Translations under genes and position numbers: made by a program
NCBI RefSeq assembly: GCF_021018895.1
Contig: NC_079364.1
Span: forward strand, 14,252,385 to 14,316,384
Source: Seriola aureovittata
Taxonomy: Eukaryota; Chordata; Actinopteri; Carangiformes; Carangidae
Reading direction: 5' to 3'
Length of the DNA stretch: 64,000 nucleotides
In this document: positions 1-14,477 of the stretch, piece by piece
Numbering within the stretch: the stretch's first letter is position 1
Layout: each line of letters opens with the position of its first letter
The notes under the pieces: model-generated
What the model saw: the letters and a program-made list of their open reading frames with translations, nothing else
Database searches by the model: none
Told to the model about the DNA's origin: nothing

Positions 1-500
1 AAGATCAAGGTCACTGTAACCTCATGTCCATCCCTTTCTTGTGAACTATTATATCAGGAATGCCTGGAGGGCATTTTTTTTTACATCTGTCACCAATTTG
101 ACTGGTTGGCCAGAGGCATACAACCACAATGCAGTAATTGTAGTTTCACTAGTCTACTTCTTTTTTGTTTTTGCTCCTCACTCTTTTAAATGTATTGTGT
201 CTTGCTCAATCTGTGATTAAATGGGCACCTGACTTTTATATAACTCATTTATCTTGTTGCTGTATTTTTATGCCTCCGTACAGAGACCACTGTGGCCTGA
301 GGCCCTATGTTTCTGTTTGTTCCATCCTCATAAACACATTTTATACATTAACGCCTTGAAGGAATTTCTTCAAATTTGGCACAAATGTCCACTTGGACTC
401 AAGGAAGAACTGATGAGATTTAATGGTCAAAGGTCAAAGTCATGGTGCCATCACAAAACACCTTTTTGGCCATAACCGAGAATTCATAAAATACAGTATT
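1..500 (+). repeat. Decayed interspersed fish repeat (two fragments)
   Basis: Two pieces of what looks like one family lie at about 1-85 and 267-495. The second holds the block around 352-392 (CGCCTTGAAGGAATTTCTTC, then AAATTTGGCACAAATGTCC) followed by GGTCAAAGGTCAAAGTCA and TTTTTGGCCATAAC. The first has AAGGTCACTGTAACCTCATG and ATATCAGGAATGCCTGGAGG, which align with the same parts. I recognise these phrases as a high-copy percomorph repeat, but I cannot name the family with certainty. Many changes suggest age. Confidence 0.55.
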
Positions 501-1257
501 ATGACTTATTAATCACTACAGTGGCTATGCTTACATGCACACAAGAAACTGGCCTAAAAGAAAATAACTTTAAATACAAGATCACCTCTAACTTGATTTT
601 TCTCTGTGCCCTATGTGTCTTGTGATAGCAGGAAATGGTGCCATGCACTCACAGCTATTTTTCAACATAGCACCTTGAAGCTTTGTACAGATTTGTCTTC
701 TTAATCTTATATTTATTGACTGATCACAAGATTTGTAATAATCATGCTTCGTGTTTTACTCTCTATATATACCTTAAGGTTTATTGTCTGAAGTCTGAAT
801 AACTTCACACTTCCGTAAGCTCATGTTCAGTAGCAGATTGAGTGTAGGAGCTCTGAAAAATGTTTCTCATTGTGGATTATTTGACTGAATATGATTGTTT
901 TCATTAATGGAATATTGAGTATGAAAAAGATAAATGAAAAGGCAGGTCTGGCCACTGCTAGTGAGACCATATCTGGTGGTTAGGGCAATTTCACTCACTG
1001 CAGCATTTATTGAACACACTGACTGCACAACTGTGTGATTTCCCGCAAACCAATCCAATTTAATTTGCTTTAGTGCAGAGATGCAAGGCTAATTTCTTAT
1101 TCATGATCTGATTGATTTGCACTCCTTTTCACTAGTCTAAATCTGTGTGATTTGGTAATTTAAGATCGCTGCGATCAGTCTTCACTTCTAACCCTTAAAT
1201 TACATAGTGAAAAAAAGCTTGGATTGTGCAGCAAAGATGTGACAACTATTTGTTTTA

Positions 1258-1280
1258 TGATGATGATGATGATGATGATG
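1258..1280. repeat. (TGA)n trinucleotide microsatellite
   Basis: About seven and a half tandem TGA units (TGATGATGATGATGATGATG). This is a simple repeat with no coding context. Confidence 0.9.
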
Positions 1281-3214
1281 TTCTTATCTGTCAGTGAATC
1301 ATTGAGACCTGGTGGAATGGGTGCAAGTACAGTGTGTTTGCTGTCAAGCCTGTATGTAGCCACTAGATACTGCTGTTGAGTCTTTGTCTTCTTGACAGTT
1401 TGATGCATTTTCTTATTGTCTGTTTTAATTTAATTTTTAATCAAGACAGGTAACGCATTGATAGATTTTTGTACTCAGGTGTTTCTTATAGTGCAGACTT
1501 GTCTCTACTACCTGCAATATTGAAAATAACATATATGTATATATATGTATGAAAGTTTAACATAAATGTGGCTGACTAACAGCAGGTTTTACCTTTTGTT
1601 TTGGATCCTTATTTCACAATATCTCCTGCCTTTCTGAGTCTATGAAGTTGACACCTGTGGTATATTTGCAAAGCCTCTTTTCTGGTTTGATGGGGTTCTG
1701 GTTAACTGGGTTATTATAGCTTCATTTGCTATTTTACTTTGACACAGCCAGGGTGACAACAGTGGAATTAGGCAATAGTGTGAAGCATGAATGTTGACCG
1801 TATCGACCTAAACCACCCTCATTCAGCCCTCTGCTCTTATCTATTTGTCTGTCTGTGGATTATTGAACCGGCACTGCAGCAGCCTGAGCTTGCCACTCAG
1901 CTATAGTCTGCCCTCCATCCTCCATCCGTCTCTCCCTAGCTGACTGGGATGTGATCTGATAAAGGGGACCTGGGGAGAGCCGGAAAGCTCTGGTTGCAAT
2001 CAGAGACCAATGTCAGCGCTTTAAAGGGACTGGGCAACACAGTGAGGTGACCACTGCTCATCTGTGGTCATGGGAAAGAGTGATAGCTTCACTTTCTTAG
2101 CAAGTCAGGCCCTTATCCTTTCCTTTGTCTTTATTCTCTAAGTAGGGAGAGAACAATGGAGTGTTATCATTTTATTCTTCCCTGGAGAAGCTAAGAAGAG
2201 CTATGTACTGTAAGTGTATGCAGTATTACTCAGTGATCCAGAGTAGAGAGAGAGAGGGCTGAAACAGCAGTTATACTCCTATTTGACACTGCTCTTTGTG
2301 CCCTTTCTAGCACACCCACCTAGCACTGTGCATATAATTAAACAGGCTCAGTTAATATACATTAAGAAAACAGAAAGGGACGTTCCTTATGGGTCGTCTT
2401 CAGAATGAGGACAGATTTGGACATTTGAGCCTGCTTTCCACATCTGACCACTGACTGGTAAGTAGAAATGTAGCAACATGTATGGTTGAGAGGACTCTGT
2501 AGCTACCAGATACTGGGAATATGCTGAATAGAGTAAGAAGACGGGGACAAATCTATTGCAGATTTATACAGAGACAGTACAATGGCACACATTGCTGTCT
2601 TGGAAAAAATCTTGAATGGCCTGTTTTACAAGTGGAGAATAGCCAGTTAAATTTCACCTTTTAAAAAATACAAAAGAATTGTATTTCTATTTGGTTCCAT
2701 TCAAATGTTTTATTGCTTTGTGGTGTTATTTTCTTACGTATCTGAGTACTTGTGTACCTGTATGAATTAGGAGTTGTGCTCTCTGCTTCTCAGACCTCTA
2801 TGATAGAATATTTGTCATAAAAGTTGTTGAGGGCCATGATATTGTGTATGGCCAGATTATTAAAAGACTGTTCAAAGTAAAAGCCCTGTATTAACTTAAT
2901 TATGTATGAAGTATTAACAACAAAATAACAAAAGTCAAAATAGTCGTGCAGCAGAGTAACTTTCTCCCTCTCCGTGTAATATTATTATATACAGTATATG
3001 TTAGAGGGTTATTATTACTATTTTACTACTCTATATACTATTGTGTAGTTTTTAGCAATGCATCACATTTTATATTTTGAAATTTTATAAACTCATCATG
3101 TTTTTCATCTAAAACCTAAATTGGCAAGGAAACTAGTAATTACAGTGTATTTGTCCAGTATGGTGGAATCATAGTAAAATATTTCCCTCTGAATTGTGAT
3201 AAATTATAGATAAA

Positions 3215-3335
3215 AAGAATTGAAAGGCTCAAGTAGAGTAGTACCTTAAAAGTACCTTAAAATTGTACTTGTGCAGTATTTGAGCAAATGTACTTTGTTA
3301 CTTTTCACCACTGACTGATGGAAAGTAACAAAGTA
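3215..3335 (-). repeat. Decayed hAT-like 'TACTTTACTT' type repeat fragment
   Basis: The + strand reads AGTAGTACCTTAAAAGTACC, then TTGTACTTGTGCAGTATTTG and TGTACTTTGTTACTTTTCAC. On the minus strand this is the stepwise GTGAAAAGTAACAAAGTACA pattern seen at the ends of many fish hAT-derived elements (Tol2-like and related). No terminal repeats or target duplication could be assigned, so this is a fragment at best. Confidence 0.45.
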
Positions 3336-4853
3336 ACAACTTTACAGTTTACAAGTAATTACAAATATTTGCTTATTATAAACCCTTATTTGAACAAATT
3401 AGAAAATGCGTTATTATACACATCATCTCTTTATTGCAGAAACATTGGAACTGTTCTGTTTTCTGCCTGTTCAGTTCTTTGCCGGTGTAAAGCTGTTCCA
3501 CATTTGAATGATGTGCATGGTGCAGATTTTGCAGTGAAATGAGTTACTGTAATAGAGGGCTAATGGACAACTCAAATGGCCATTGTTGGTGGTTAGGCCC
3601 AGAGATCTGTCAGCCTGGTATAATCTCCACAGCATTGAAGAGGTCTTTACTTGCAGTACGAGTGCCTTCAACTCCTGGAGTATGCTAATGAGATGTGAAG
3701 GAGAGTGTAGATGGATGAGAAAGAGCAGCAGAGGATGAACCTCAGGGGATGAGGGCAAGGCAGCTGGATGCATTACCTGCATGTTTGTGCGTGTGTATTT
3801 GTGTGCAGGTACTGTCAGTTTAATATGTGAGTTGACTTCCTGAATCCTTAGCTGGTACAGAAAACATTTTTCACCTGGACCCCCCGCTCTCTTTATTGGC
3901 TGATAGAAGGCATTTGTGGCATGGCAGAGTCATCACTCTCCACAGCTGTTGGGTCATAGCCCAGTCTTCCCTTCCATTTCTCATGTCATCTGATGTCTCC
4001 CCAACTCGCACTCTCTCCCCTTCATCTGATCTGGTTGTTGTTGCAGCATTCATCAGTCATCCTGCATAGTGAAATTACTAAATTCTTTAGTTGAGATGTT
4101 ATTGTTATTGTTGGACGCTGATGTTCCACAATTCATTGTTCAGTGGAAATGTAAGAGCTGTTGCCTCTAGGATCATCTCTGCACATCCTTGGAGATAATC
4201 TTTGCACTCATAAACTCATAAAACTCATACAAAATGGTACCAAATGAAAATAATTTGCATACAGACTGCCAAAATAGTCTTAAGTGTTATCAAGATCAGC
4301 ATATAATTTATACTTTATACAATTATCTATCTTTACAAGTAAAGTTTAATGTTTAAGTTGCAATGCACTCTCTCTCTCTTTCTATCCATCACTCTTTTTT
4401 TCATTGCTCACTACTGTAATTCCTCTTCCTTCATTCCTCCTTCCTCTCTTCCCTCCTTGTTCGCTGTGCATGCTGTGTATTGCCTGCATGACTGCAGAGG
4501 GAATGGAGGAGAGAAGGCGTCCTCTTCAGGGAAGTGCTGTAACGGCAGAGCTGCGCTGAGAAATGCATACATTAGAAGAGAGCACAGAGTTTAGGAGAGA
4601 AAGAATACCACTACATGGGGGGAATGTGAGAGAAGAGAATATGATTATATGGAATATGGCTAATGCTTTGTAGCTGTGGTTTCACTTCTTGCTTTGGGGC
4701 CTCTTACATGATGTATTGGTAAGGTTGGATGGCTTTAATAATATCCATCATGAGCCTAATGCTCGTGGTGAGGGGACAGTTCAGTGATTGCATGCATTTT
4801 TAGCTCCACCTCAGCAGCCCAACACAAGAGAGGCGGGAAAGAGGATGTTTTGA

Positions 4854-5065
4854 ATGAATCGACGCCACGGTGCTCAGCAGAGGACGTCAGCAACAGCAGC
4901 ACTCCCAGCTGAGAGGAGTACACACACACACATACAGGCACTACTGAGAAGAGCAGAGCAGAGCACAGCAAATCACAGACCTGCGGCTAACATGTTGGGC
5001 CAACCAAGACAGTCAGCCTTACATGTCCCTTACAAGAGGCAGCCAGTGTATCGGGCGACTCACAG
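4854..5065 (+). CDS. plekha7: Candidate alternative first exon of plekha7
   Basis: This exon would start a form of PLEKHA7 that lacks WW1 and the first half of WW2. The preferred ATG is at 4992, with A at -3 (CTAACATGT), and it encodes MLGQPRQSALHVPYKRQPVY then RATH. An in-frame ATG at 4854 would add 46 residues. The frame reaches CACAG|GTGTGT at 5065/5066 and ends in phase 2 (AG left over). The next exon at 22706 needs exactly phase 2; the joined codon is AGC (Ser) followed by HNLRATSFRHP. The flanking DNA is richer in G+C than its surroundings. What I see is a start codon, an open frame, a donor and a matching phase. That it is transcribed is inference; a phase match arises by chance one time in three. 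Confidence 0.5.
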
Positions 5066-5626
5066 GTGTGTATCCGAGCCCCTCTCCCAACATGTATGTG
5101 GGATTGTAACGCTACGTAGCTACTCAGGAGGTGTGTCTGCTAAAGCTCTCCAGCAGCTGCAGGAGACAAAGTGCTTTGGCTTGCATGCTGTTAAGTATAT
5201 GTGCAGGCAGGAGAATTTACATGCATGCTGAAAAGTGTCTCTTGTCTGTTTTTGTGGCAGAAAAGACAGATGGCTGTTTTGTCTTCACAAACCTTCTGCT
5301 TTTCTTTGGGGAATGAGTATATCAATACACAGTGTACTAATGGAGCAGCCTTTAGAGGAATGAGAGGGAGGAGGAGAAGGAGATGCTCACTGCAGTGCCT
5401 CATGATCACAGGTCACTGACCGCTTTGTTGATGTCAGCAGAACCGTGATCTCTCGGGCTGATTATGATATACATGGTTAATGTGGGATGTCTCCATAGGT
5501 TAGACTGTAAAGAAGGTTTAATGCAGTCCTCCCCATCTCTCAGTGAGATACGTTTCCTAAAGGAATGTGAGTGTTTACATGGGTTTGCGTCTCAGTCCTA
5601 GGCACAGCTACCATCAGGGCCCATCC

Positions 5627-5654
<28 letters not shown>
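5627..5654. repeat. (CA)14 microsatellite
   Basis: Uninterrupted CA repeat in non-coding DNA. Confidence 0.95.
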
Positions 5655-5657
<3 letters not shown>

Positions 5658-8055
5658 TCAAAGATATATACTTTACATACAGTGTCACATTTGCTAATAT
5701 TACACTTTTCCATGCACTGGTGGACTATTTTGTGGTCTTTTTGCTGAAATGTATGTAGTTTATATCACTGACTTAAGCAACACCACTGTGAGCTCTCTTA
5801 AGTGTATGTATGTTAACATAGATGTTGAAATTTCACTTATAAGCATCAAAGTGAACTGAACATGGCCTGCTATACATTAACATGGTTCGAAATTCAGGGA
5901 TTTACCCGTTCAATTATCGTCAAATTTCCAGGTATCTCAACTGGTAACCTACGGATTTTAAGCTGGTCCTTCCTTAAATTCTATCAATTTTAATAGGGTT
6001 GTGACATGAAAACCGTGCCACAGATCCAACCATTCACAGATCCATGCAAAAGATATTAAGCTTATTATGATTCGGTCCAGGTCTCCATGTCAGCCACAGC
6101 GATAAGGTTACTTAGTCTATTTATCATTCCTACATGTGTTCCCTCATCGGTCAGCCCTCCTGCTGTGATCTGTGGGTTGTAAACACCAGACCGCAAATTT
6201 CACCTATGAGCAGCAGATAAAAGTGGTTGACATTGTGGGCCAACTAATTGAATCAATCTTATATTGCGATGTATAGCTACATGTATAGCCTAGCTCATGT
6301 TAACCCAACATCAATGAGCCTCTTGTGGGTTTTCCCGTGTGCAGGTCTGTTTTAATAGATTATGTAATGTAGATTTAGCTTCTAATCAGGGTGTTGGATA
6401 ACATCTGATTTGATTTAGTTCACCTAGTCAGTTCCAGTAATGTTAAGTACAGTCCAGTCACACCCAATCCAGCTCATCCTTCTCCTTTCATCCCTCGGCC
6501 ATAGGGTGAAATGTGGCCAAAAGCCACAAAGCTTCATTTGTAAGCTGATATAGAGGTCATATCTTTGTTACGTTTGGCTTTGAATGGCTGGACCACCTCA
6601 GTCTGAAAAATGATGCACCTAAATTTGGTGCAGGGGACAGAATACCCATGGATAGAGGGGAAATAGTAGAGAGAGAGCAGTTGACCTCGCCTTAACTACA
6701 GAAATTCTGCACATTTCCAGGGAGACTTGATACTTCTAAGAATAGACATAATAATGATACCAAACAGAAGGTTGAGGTATTTGAAAAGGGAGTACATTCT
6801 CTGTGTATTAAGACCGTGACCTTTTAAATTCCCTAGGTTGTGATTTAGATCAGCCTCTGTGAGTGGGATAGAAATTCCAGGGAGGGGACTGTTCTGGTAA
6901 AATCTCCATCTTGCTGGCCAGCTAGAGTTTTAGAGCTATGCACCAGATGTGGCCTACCTTCCTCCACTGGTGCCTGACTTAATAAACCTGCTAAGTCTCT
7001 ACAAGCTCTCCCCACTCACAGGATACAGAGAGATAAAAATAGCCTCTAAATTCAGTTACCCTCTGTCAGCCAAGTGGAACCTCACCTAATTTATTTAATC
7101 CATCTGTTTGACTTCCTCTATATAATGATAATGTGATAGCCTATGTGCTTTAGTAACCAAGAGGGGCAGATGGTAGTGGGCATCAACTAAACAATTAGAT
7201 CAGTTTTTATAATTTTTGCAACTCTGTGTATTATGTTAAAATAACCATTATTTGATATCTAATGGTGCAATGGGGTGATCAGGTGTCAGGTGTTCATGTC
7301 ACTTCTGTTTGGAAAAATGGCTCCATTGCGATCTAAGTAGGGAAATACCAGAGGATAAATAGGCACTTTAGAGGGAACAGATTGTGAAATAAGCACCTGA
7401 TAGCTTTGTGCACAGCACGTTTATGCAGAACAGACGTGAAGCCATCAACACAGTTATTAAACCGCATAATATAACAAGACAAGGACATTCGAAACAAGAC
7501 GAGGTCAAAACCTAGTATATGGCTGGACCATGTTGTCGGCTATTTGCATTCTGCCTAGTGTCAGCCGGTTGCAGCCCTTTAGCTGTTTGCTTCTCTCCTA
7601 CTCTCTGTGCTCACATATGCAGTATTTTAATATGTTACATGTTTCTGTTTCTGATGTCAGACAATGGAACAAGTATGAATTCACATTCATATCCGTCACA
7701 TCAGCTGCCATGCGGTCAGCACAGAGAAGTGTGTCCACAGAGGGAAAGCCCGACCTTGCGCTCTCGGGGCAATACTGGTGACTATCTTTTACAGAAAGTA
7801 GCTACGGTTTGCTCAACATGTTGCTAGATTTGTCTCTAGTTGCTTAATTGAAGGCAGTAAAAGGGTCTGAAAAGTCGGGAAATCTAGCGACAAAGGCACT
7901 AAGTTGGCAACACTGTTTGTTTGCACCAAATCATTTTAAAGAGCAACGACCAATGAGGAAACACTTGGCTGGCCATCCAATGGTGCAAACTTATCCCTCA
8001 GTCACGTGGCATTCTGCTGATCAATGGTGTAACGTCATCACTCACTATTACAATT

Positions 8056-8084
8056 ACTCAGTCAGTCAGTCAGTCAGTCAGTCA
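8056..8084. repeat. (CAGT)n tetranucleotide microsatellite
   Basis: About seven tandem copies of CAGT/TCAG (ACTCAGTCAGTCAGTCAGTC and on). Simple repeat. Confidence 0.9.
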
Positions 8085-8423
8085 AGGACATTCATGTTTA
8101 TAGGGCTGGCCCTGCTGTTGCCATCCAGACAACAATCAACTTGTATCCTTGTAGATGTGTCTTTTTTGGGACACTGAGGCATCTGTGTGTGGTGACTGTG
8201 TGTTGTTCATTTCCACTGAGCGTTGCAGTCATGGAGTAGCGGTGTTGTCTTAACCCTTTCAATCACTGTGGTGTAACTCCCCAGTGGGAGTGTGTTCAGT
8301 GGCTGCTTTTGCGTTTGGTCTGTGCTGTGTGTCTGCTCAGTTTCTGTAATGAGAACTGCAGGAGAGAGGGCCCGCCAAGCCTGGAGCCAGTCTGGACACA
8401 GTTAACTGAGGAGAGAACAGATA

Positions 8424-8542
<119 letters not shown>

Positions 8543-11500
8543 GTCTGCATGTTCTGCAAAGAATGGATTGTGAGTGAAAAGATATTTGCCAGTCTAGGTG
8601 ATCAGTCAGAAATGTCTTTGTTTTCCTCTACTGATAACAGTGAAGCAAATACTGCAGTAAAGTACACTGCGCTATAAAAGTTCAGACCCCCTCAGGACAA
8701 AGATTCTCTGCAGCAAAATTTACCAGGCTAATCAAATTTGTCTTATTCAGTGGCTTCTGTGTTTTTGCTCAAATTTGATGACGTTATCATTTGCTACTTT
8801 ACCAAATCCAGAGTAATGTAATCTAATCAAAGTTCTGACCAGGAGATTTGTCTTAGTATTCTTTGCAGTGCATTTTTCAGCAGTTGGATAATTTGATACA
8901 TTCCTCTGCTGTCATCTTGCTGACAAAAGCTACCCAATGTTGAGGCAAATCTTTGTGTTTTTTGGGGTTTTTTTTGTTTGGGTGTGTGGTGGACCAGCAT
9001 TGGGAGTAGGAAAAGGGTATTTAGTGGTGGGATGACATAATAATGCCTGCATGACATGATTGTGTAAGGGATTTAGACTGAATCCGATTGTTAGAGGATC
9101 CAGTGGCTGTTGATCTGCTCCTGTGCTTTTGGACAAAAGCACTGGCAAGTGACATGGCTTTCATGAAATGGTATTGGAAAACAGGGATTACCCTGGTTTA
9201 GATAATGTAATCCGTATGGATACAATGAAATCCAACTACACCTGTCCTGTTTTGTTTCTCTCTGTTATGAAGAGCATTATGGTAAAGAGGATGATAGCAT
9301 GACACTGTGTAATAGCATGCTTTGCTGTGGGATGGGTGTCTACTATTTGTTATGTTATTAATTTAATATGTAACAATATAATTCCTTTATATTTGAAGAG
9401 GACATAGTTGAGAACAGTTGTGTTTGATCTTACTGATCTTAATTACTCATGGACATCTAGCTCTTACAGATCTGTTTTCCCAAGAGCATATTGATGTTGA
9501 TCCTCCCATGACAACAGAATTAGCTGCTCTGCCATGTTCATTTGTGTGCTGGGTCTCATTAGACAATTTACCTGCAGCTTCTACACCTTCTTGTGCCATT
9601 ACACCCACATATAGTATAATGCCATCAAAGCTGTCTAACTAGCTACATACCCACCTCATCTAGCCAAGTAGCTAAATACCTACTAGCCTATCAACCAGAA
9701 TCTTTAAATTAATTACTGGGTGGACACCAGATCCATTAATTACGACATTCTGTTACTGTTTAGCCAAGCAAAGTACCAGAGCTGCAATATATTAGTCATG
9801 TATGATTTGCAGACGGTATGCATTTTGGATTTTTGTTTTAATAGCACCAAAAGGTGAACTGGAGTTTTTTGCTGTTTAATTAGATCTAGTCATATGGTTT
9901 CTTGTTCAAACATACTGTATTTAGATTATCTCAAAGATTCTCTGCCTATTTTTGCCATGACCCACTGTTACAATTTGAGTATTTTTTCATGTTTGATTTA
10001 TTTTTGATGTTGCAGGATTATGGGGATCAGAGATCAAACAGATAATCTGACCGCAAACATATGCAATTTGTGCCCGTGTGTGTATGTGCTCAGGGAAATT
10101 TGTGTGTAGTATGACAGATTGACTTACTTTAGTAGAATCATTCAGGTCAGATCATTCATTTGGTGCTGTTAAACCTCAGGGAGCAGGTAGCTCTTTTTAG
10201 CTAGTTAGTCAAATCTAAATGATAACTGCTGCTGCATGGGACTTCCATTGATAACCTGCAGGTAGGCCATTTTTGTTTCGATACACTTGCTCTATGTGTT
10301 GTATCTGTTCGTTATGACTGATGACTGCATTTGGAAGGTGCATGTGGCTACTTAGGTTTTGATGCTAAGTCTAGTGAGCAGTGCTGACTCACAGATATTA
10401 GGCATTCTGCTGCACAATGCTTAGACTTTTGATGAAGTGAATGCCTTGTCTTGGTCTGCTTTTCTGGCTTTACGGGTAGTGACTAGGAAAATGATGGTCT
10501 TTGATCAAAAAAGAAAAGCTGACTGTCAGTGTAATTCTACATTCTTAGCTTTAAAAAAATTACTGCTGAGACTGATTTATTGTTTTATTCTGAAGCTGTC
10601 ATCTCTGACTGCAATCTGTGCTGCGGAATTACTCCAGGATTCAGGCTGCCACACCATAAATTCTCTGTTAAGCAATAACCTGCAGCATAAGTAGGCACTT
10701 GACATGGGTGTACACATGCAGCTTGTAGGAAGCTAGCTAAGAGGCTGTGCAGTTATATCCACCATCTCCATTAAAAAGGCAGAATCAGTTTTGTCATAGA
10801 AAGGATGCTGTGACAGTTCTGACAGTGTTCTTTGAATGACTGTCAATGACAAATGCAGTTAAGTGGAAGTATGATATAGAGCCTGATTTCCCAGAATTCT
10901 CCCCGGCCTCCTCTCCTCTCCTTTCCGCTCCATTCTTCTTCTTAGCTCTTGTAGATTTGACAAGGTCGTTGGAGCTAGACTTTTAACTTTTGCTTTTAAT
11001 TGATATCCTCAAGGTTACTTACATACATGGAATAAGATGAGAAAGTGTAAAGTACACCTGAAAAATAATAATAATAAATAGCATAATAACTCCCTGACAT
11101 CATGTAACACTTCGTACATCATCTGATGGCAAACATATGAGCACAACCGAATCTGCCAGTGTTGGATTGAGCTCCCCTCAATAGGCGGTCTTGATGTGAT
11201 ATAGTGCTCTGTTTCTCTTCTCTTGAATGCTGTGATGCTCTGTGTTTTGGTTGAAATTAGATGGAAATATGGGGTGTGTACAGGATGTATCTGACCTGGG
11301 AGAAAATAAATCTTTCTGCCCGGACAGACTGGGGTCCAGAATGACTCATTGCCGCTATTATGCATTGCTGTGTTTTGGTTTATAAATTACCCAGATTGGA
11401 GCTTGTGGATAAGGACATTGAGTTTGAGTAGAGGGAATGGGGGACCTGACATCTTTGTATCTTGTTTGATTCTTTCTTTGTTATTTTTCAGAACCTTAGG

Positions 11501-14477
11501 CTCTTTAATGTTCTTAATTTTAATTCTGCTGACAGTGCAATGATCGTTTTGCTTGTTAAGCCAACCATACACATGGTTGGAGCTTCCTGAGGGGATTCAA
11601 GGGTGAGTCGGTCAAATTCAAATGAATTACTACTTAAGTCTCTTTCTTGGGGGTGTACTTAAAGTTTAGTTCCCAGTTCCCAGAAAACATACCAGTGACC
11701 AAATGTCATTGGTATGTTTTCTTAAAACTTGAACTGGCTATTTTTAGATAATGGTGACATTTTTGCCAATGGAAGAGATTATTCGACAGCATTAAAATTT
11801 TGTTGTGCTCTGTTATTACAGCAAAATCTCTTCTTGGTTTTGGTTCGTTTAGTTACACATGACAGCACTGCCAGAGATTTTTCAGCTTTAACATTCTCCC
11901 ACACTTAACATCCCCTTCTGTCCTACATTGCACAGCTAAGCATTTAGCTGGGTTTGACTTTGCACTGTGGGTTGGACTTTGTGTTTAGCTGCTGAGACTC
12001 TGAGTATGCAACACTCAAGCAGATGCTGTAGTTCGGTGTTCTTTAGCCACAGGCAAGGCAGACAGTCATCATACTTAATATTTGTTTTAATTATTAGAGT
12101 AGAATGAGTAGAATTGAAAGGTTCATTTTGTTTGATGGTTGTGATAGTCGAGGTTTATAGCAGTCTCAGACAAGTCTCACCTCATTAGACTGGCAAATGA
12201 AGACTGTGCCCCAGCCCATCTGAATGGCTGACTGAAGAAAATTGCAGCATCATATCACATATCCCAATTACATTCTGGAAATGTTCTACAATGAAGATGC
12301 AGTGGAATGATCTTGGATGCCTGTCTGCCTGCCCATCATTCCATTATGTCAGTAATAGAAGAGTGTGAAGACTGTGTCAGTGTCAGAAAGACAAGACAAG
12401 AAATAATGTTGGGTTGAGATGGAACATAATTACATGCATTTGATTACGTTCATTCTGATTAGGAACCGTTGCAGAATGATCATCCGGCCTGATGTACCAG
12501 ATGTTGCTGTCCATGCTTCATTTTCGTCAAGGTTTTTCCACTTGAGAGACAGAGTGGGTCGAGATCTCCTTCATCAGTAGTGGCTTCGTTTTACCTGACC
12601 TGGAATCATTTGCTTGGACCCAGACCTCAATCTGCTTTCCCTGGACTGACTGCCAAGCTGACTAGCTTGCCTATCACATAGCTACAACGTACTTGCAGAT
12701 GTTCATCTGCTGCAAAGATCAGATAGTGGAGACAGATTATAGCTCTCTGTTCAATGGATGGTGGATTACACACATTCATAGGAATTTAATGTCCTTGAGA
12801 AATTTGACACCCCATGCAGTACACCATCAGGATCATCTCTTCTATAAGATGAACAGCAGCACCAGTTAAAAAGATGATCAGCACAGGCACCGCAAGGGGG
12901 CACTGGTGATATGACAACAAGGGTACCAGTAGAATTCAGCCAGGAGCATTATGTGTACATTTCACCCATAGTGTATCTTTATGATAAGCATCTTCATCAC
13001 AAACTATTTGCCTCTACCATCATCATCGTCATATATAATCCCCCTTTTTGGGACCCTGTCTTTTGCCTTATTATACACAAGCTCCTGTTATTTAAATGCC
13101 CCTGTAAATGCAGAATTGTACCCCACTTGGACACAATTGATTATTAACATTATATTTTTACCATAAATGTCTCAGCTGTGTAAAATACCTCTCCTGGTTC
13201 CTCTTGTCAAATTTTTATGTAGCATCTCCCATCTACCATAGTCTTTGCTGTCAAGTCCAATTTGCAATCTCATATTTTCAGTATGTAGAGCCGGTTCGGT
13301 ATCACAGCTTATGAAAGCAAGTTTGTGTGATGATATTAATAGCACACATATGCTTTGTTCAGTTTGTTGTGCTACCGCAGTAAATAAGCTTTTAAGATGA
13401 TAACACGCGCATGCTTTAAGCGTGATTTTGGTTACTTGGGTACTACAGTGTATTATTATGTGTAGGTGACAGACGAAGAAGGAAAACCCTGTAACATAGG
13501 TGAGACATTTCTGGTTCTTTTACATGTTCCCGTGTTCCCATGGCCATAGAAAAGCTTAAAAACCTGCTCATTTCTCATTTCTCTGGGTGAATCCTTGCTG
13601 TATTGTGCACTGAACAGCACAGTAACTGCTTTGCTCTGTCATAGAACTGGAGCCTAACAGACCCAGTGTGGACATTAACAGAGGACATGCAGCTGTTGCT
13701 CTTGTCCTGCTGAGTGCTGACGCATTGTTTTCACTTTGCAGCCATGTACGCTGTGATGACCTACCCATGCTTCCTCTTTCATGGTCAAATTCCTTTCTTT
13801 AGTGTGTGTCACTTATCTACAGCTCCCTCTGACCTACAGCAGTTGAATGCTATGTATAGCACTCATGGAGCCTCTGGAGAAAAGAGGTCAGAGGTCATCA
13901 TGTTACTTCTCATTAACCTGTGATTTCCCAAGGCAAGTGGCTTATGTTGTCTGTATATATTTGTGTGTGTGTTGGGGAGAGAGAGCAGAATGCCTCTGAA
14001 CCTTCCCTATTGATGTTCAGTGTAGGAAAGACTGTGGCGGGAGGGAAAAGAGGCACTGGATATTGTCATTTCATTTGGTTCAGAGTAGAGGAGGAAGATT
14101 TGATTAGTTTTCTGTCAGCTTATCGCTTTGTCTGATTGATCAAACCTTTTAAGATGCTGTGTTTATTAGATAATTTGTCATCAGTAGATGAACTCCACTG
14201 ATAAAATCCATGTGCAAGTAAGGGCTACAGACTAACACAATCCTCTGTTGTGCTTTGCAGTCTGTGTCTATCATCTCTTTTGCACTGTCAGGTATGTGAT
14301 GTTTTTGCTGATTGTCTGTTTTTCTCTTGGTAAGAGATAATTGCTTTGCAAAATCTTCTCTCCTGCAGCTTTTCAGTGCCCCAAGATGAGATCTGCCAAA
14401 CTAGATCAAATGTCAGAACTTTCAAACCAGCTATGCTGCTGTGATGTTCAGAATTACGCAAGGCAGGGTTTCTGTAT

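Larger units (their letters stand above)
501..4790. other. Non-coding stretch upstream of candidate first exon
   Basis: No convincing exon was seen on either strand. The only open frames are short (under about 105 codons), lack splice context and resemble no family I know. It holds a trinucleotide run near 1258 and a decayed element near 3220. It may be upstream intergenic DNA, or an intron if the WW1 exons lie left of the window. Confidence 0.5.

Noticed and set aside
3471..3782. 103-codon minus-strand open frame
   Set aside because: No family resemblance, no splice context, ordinary composition.
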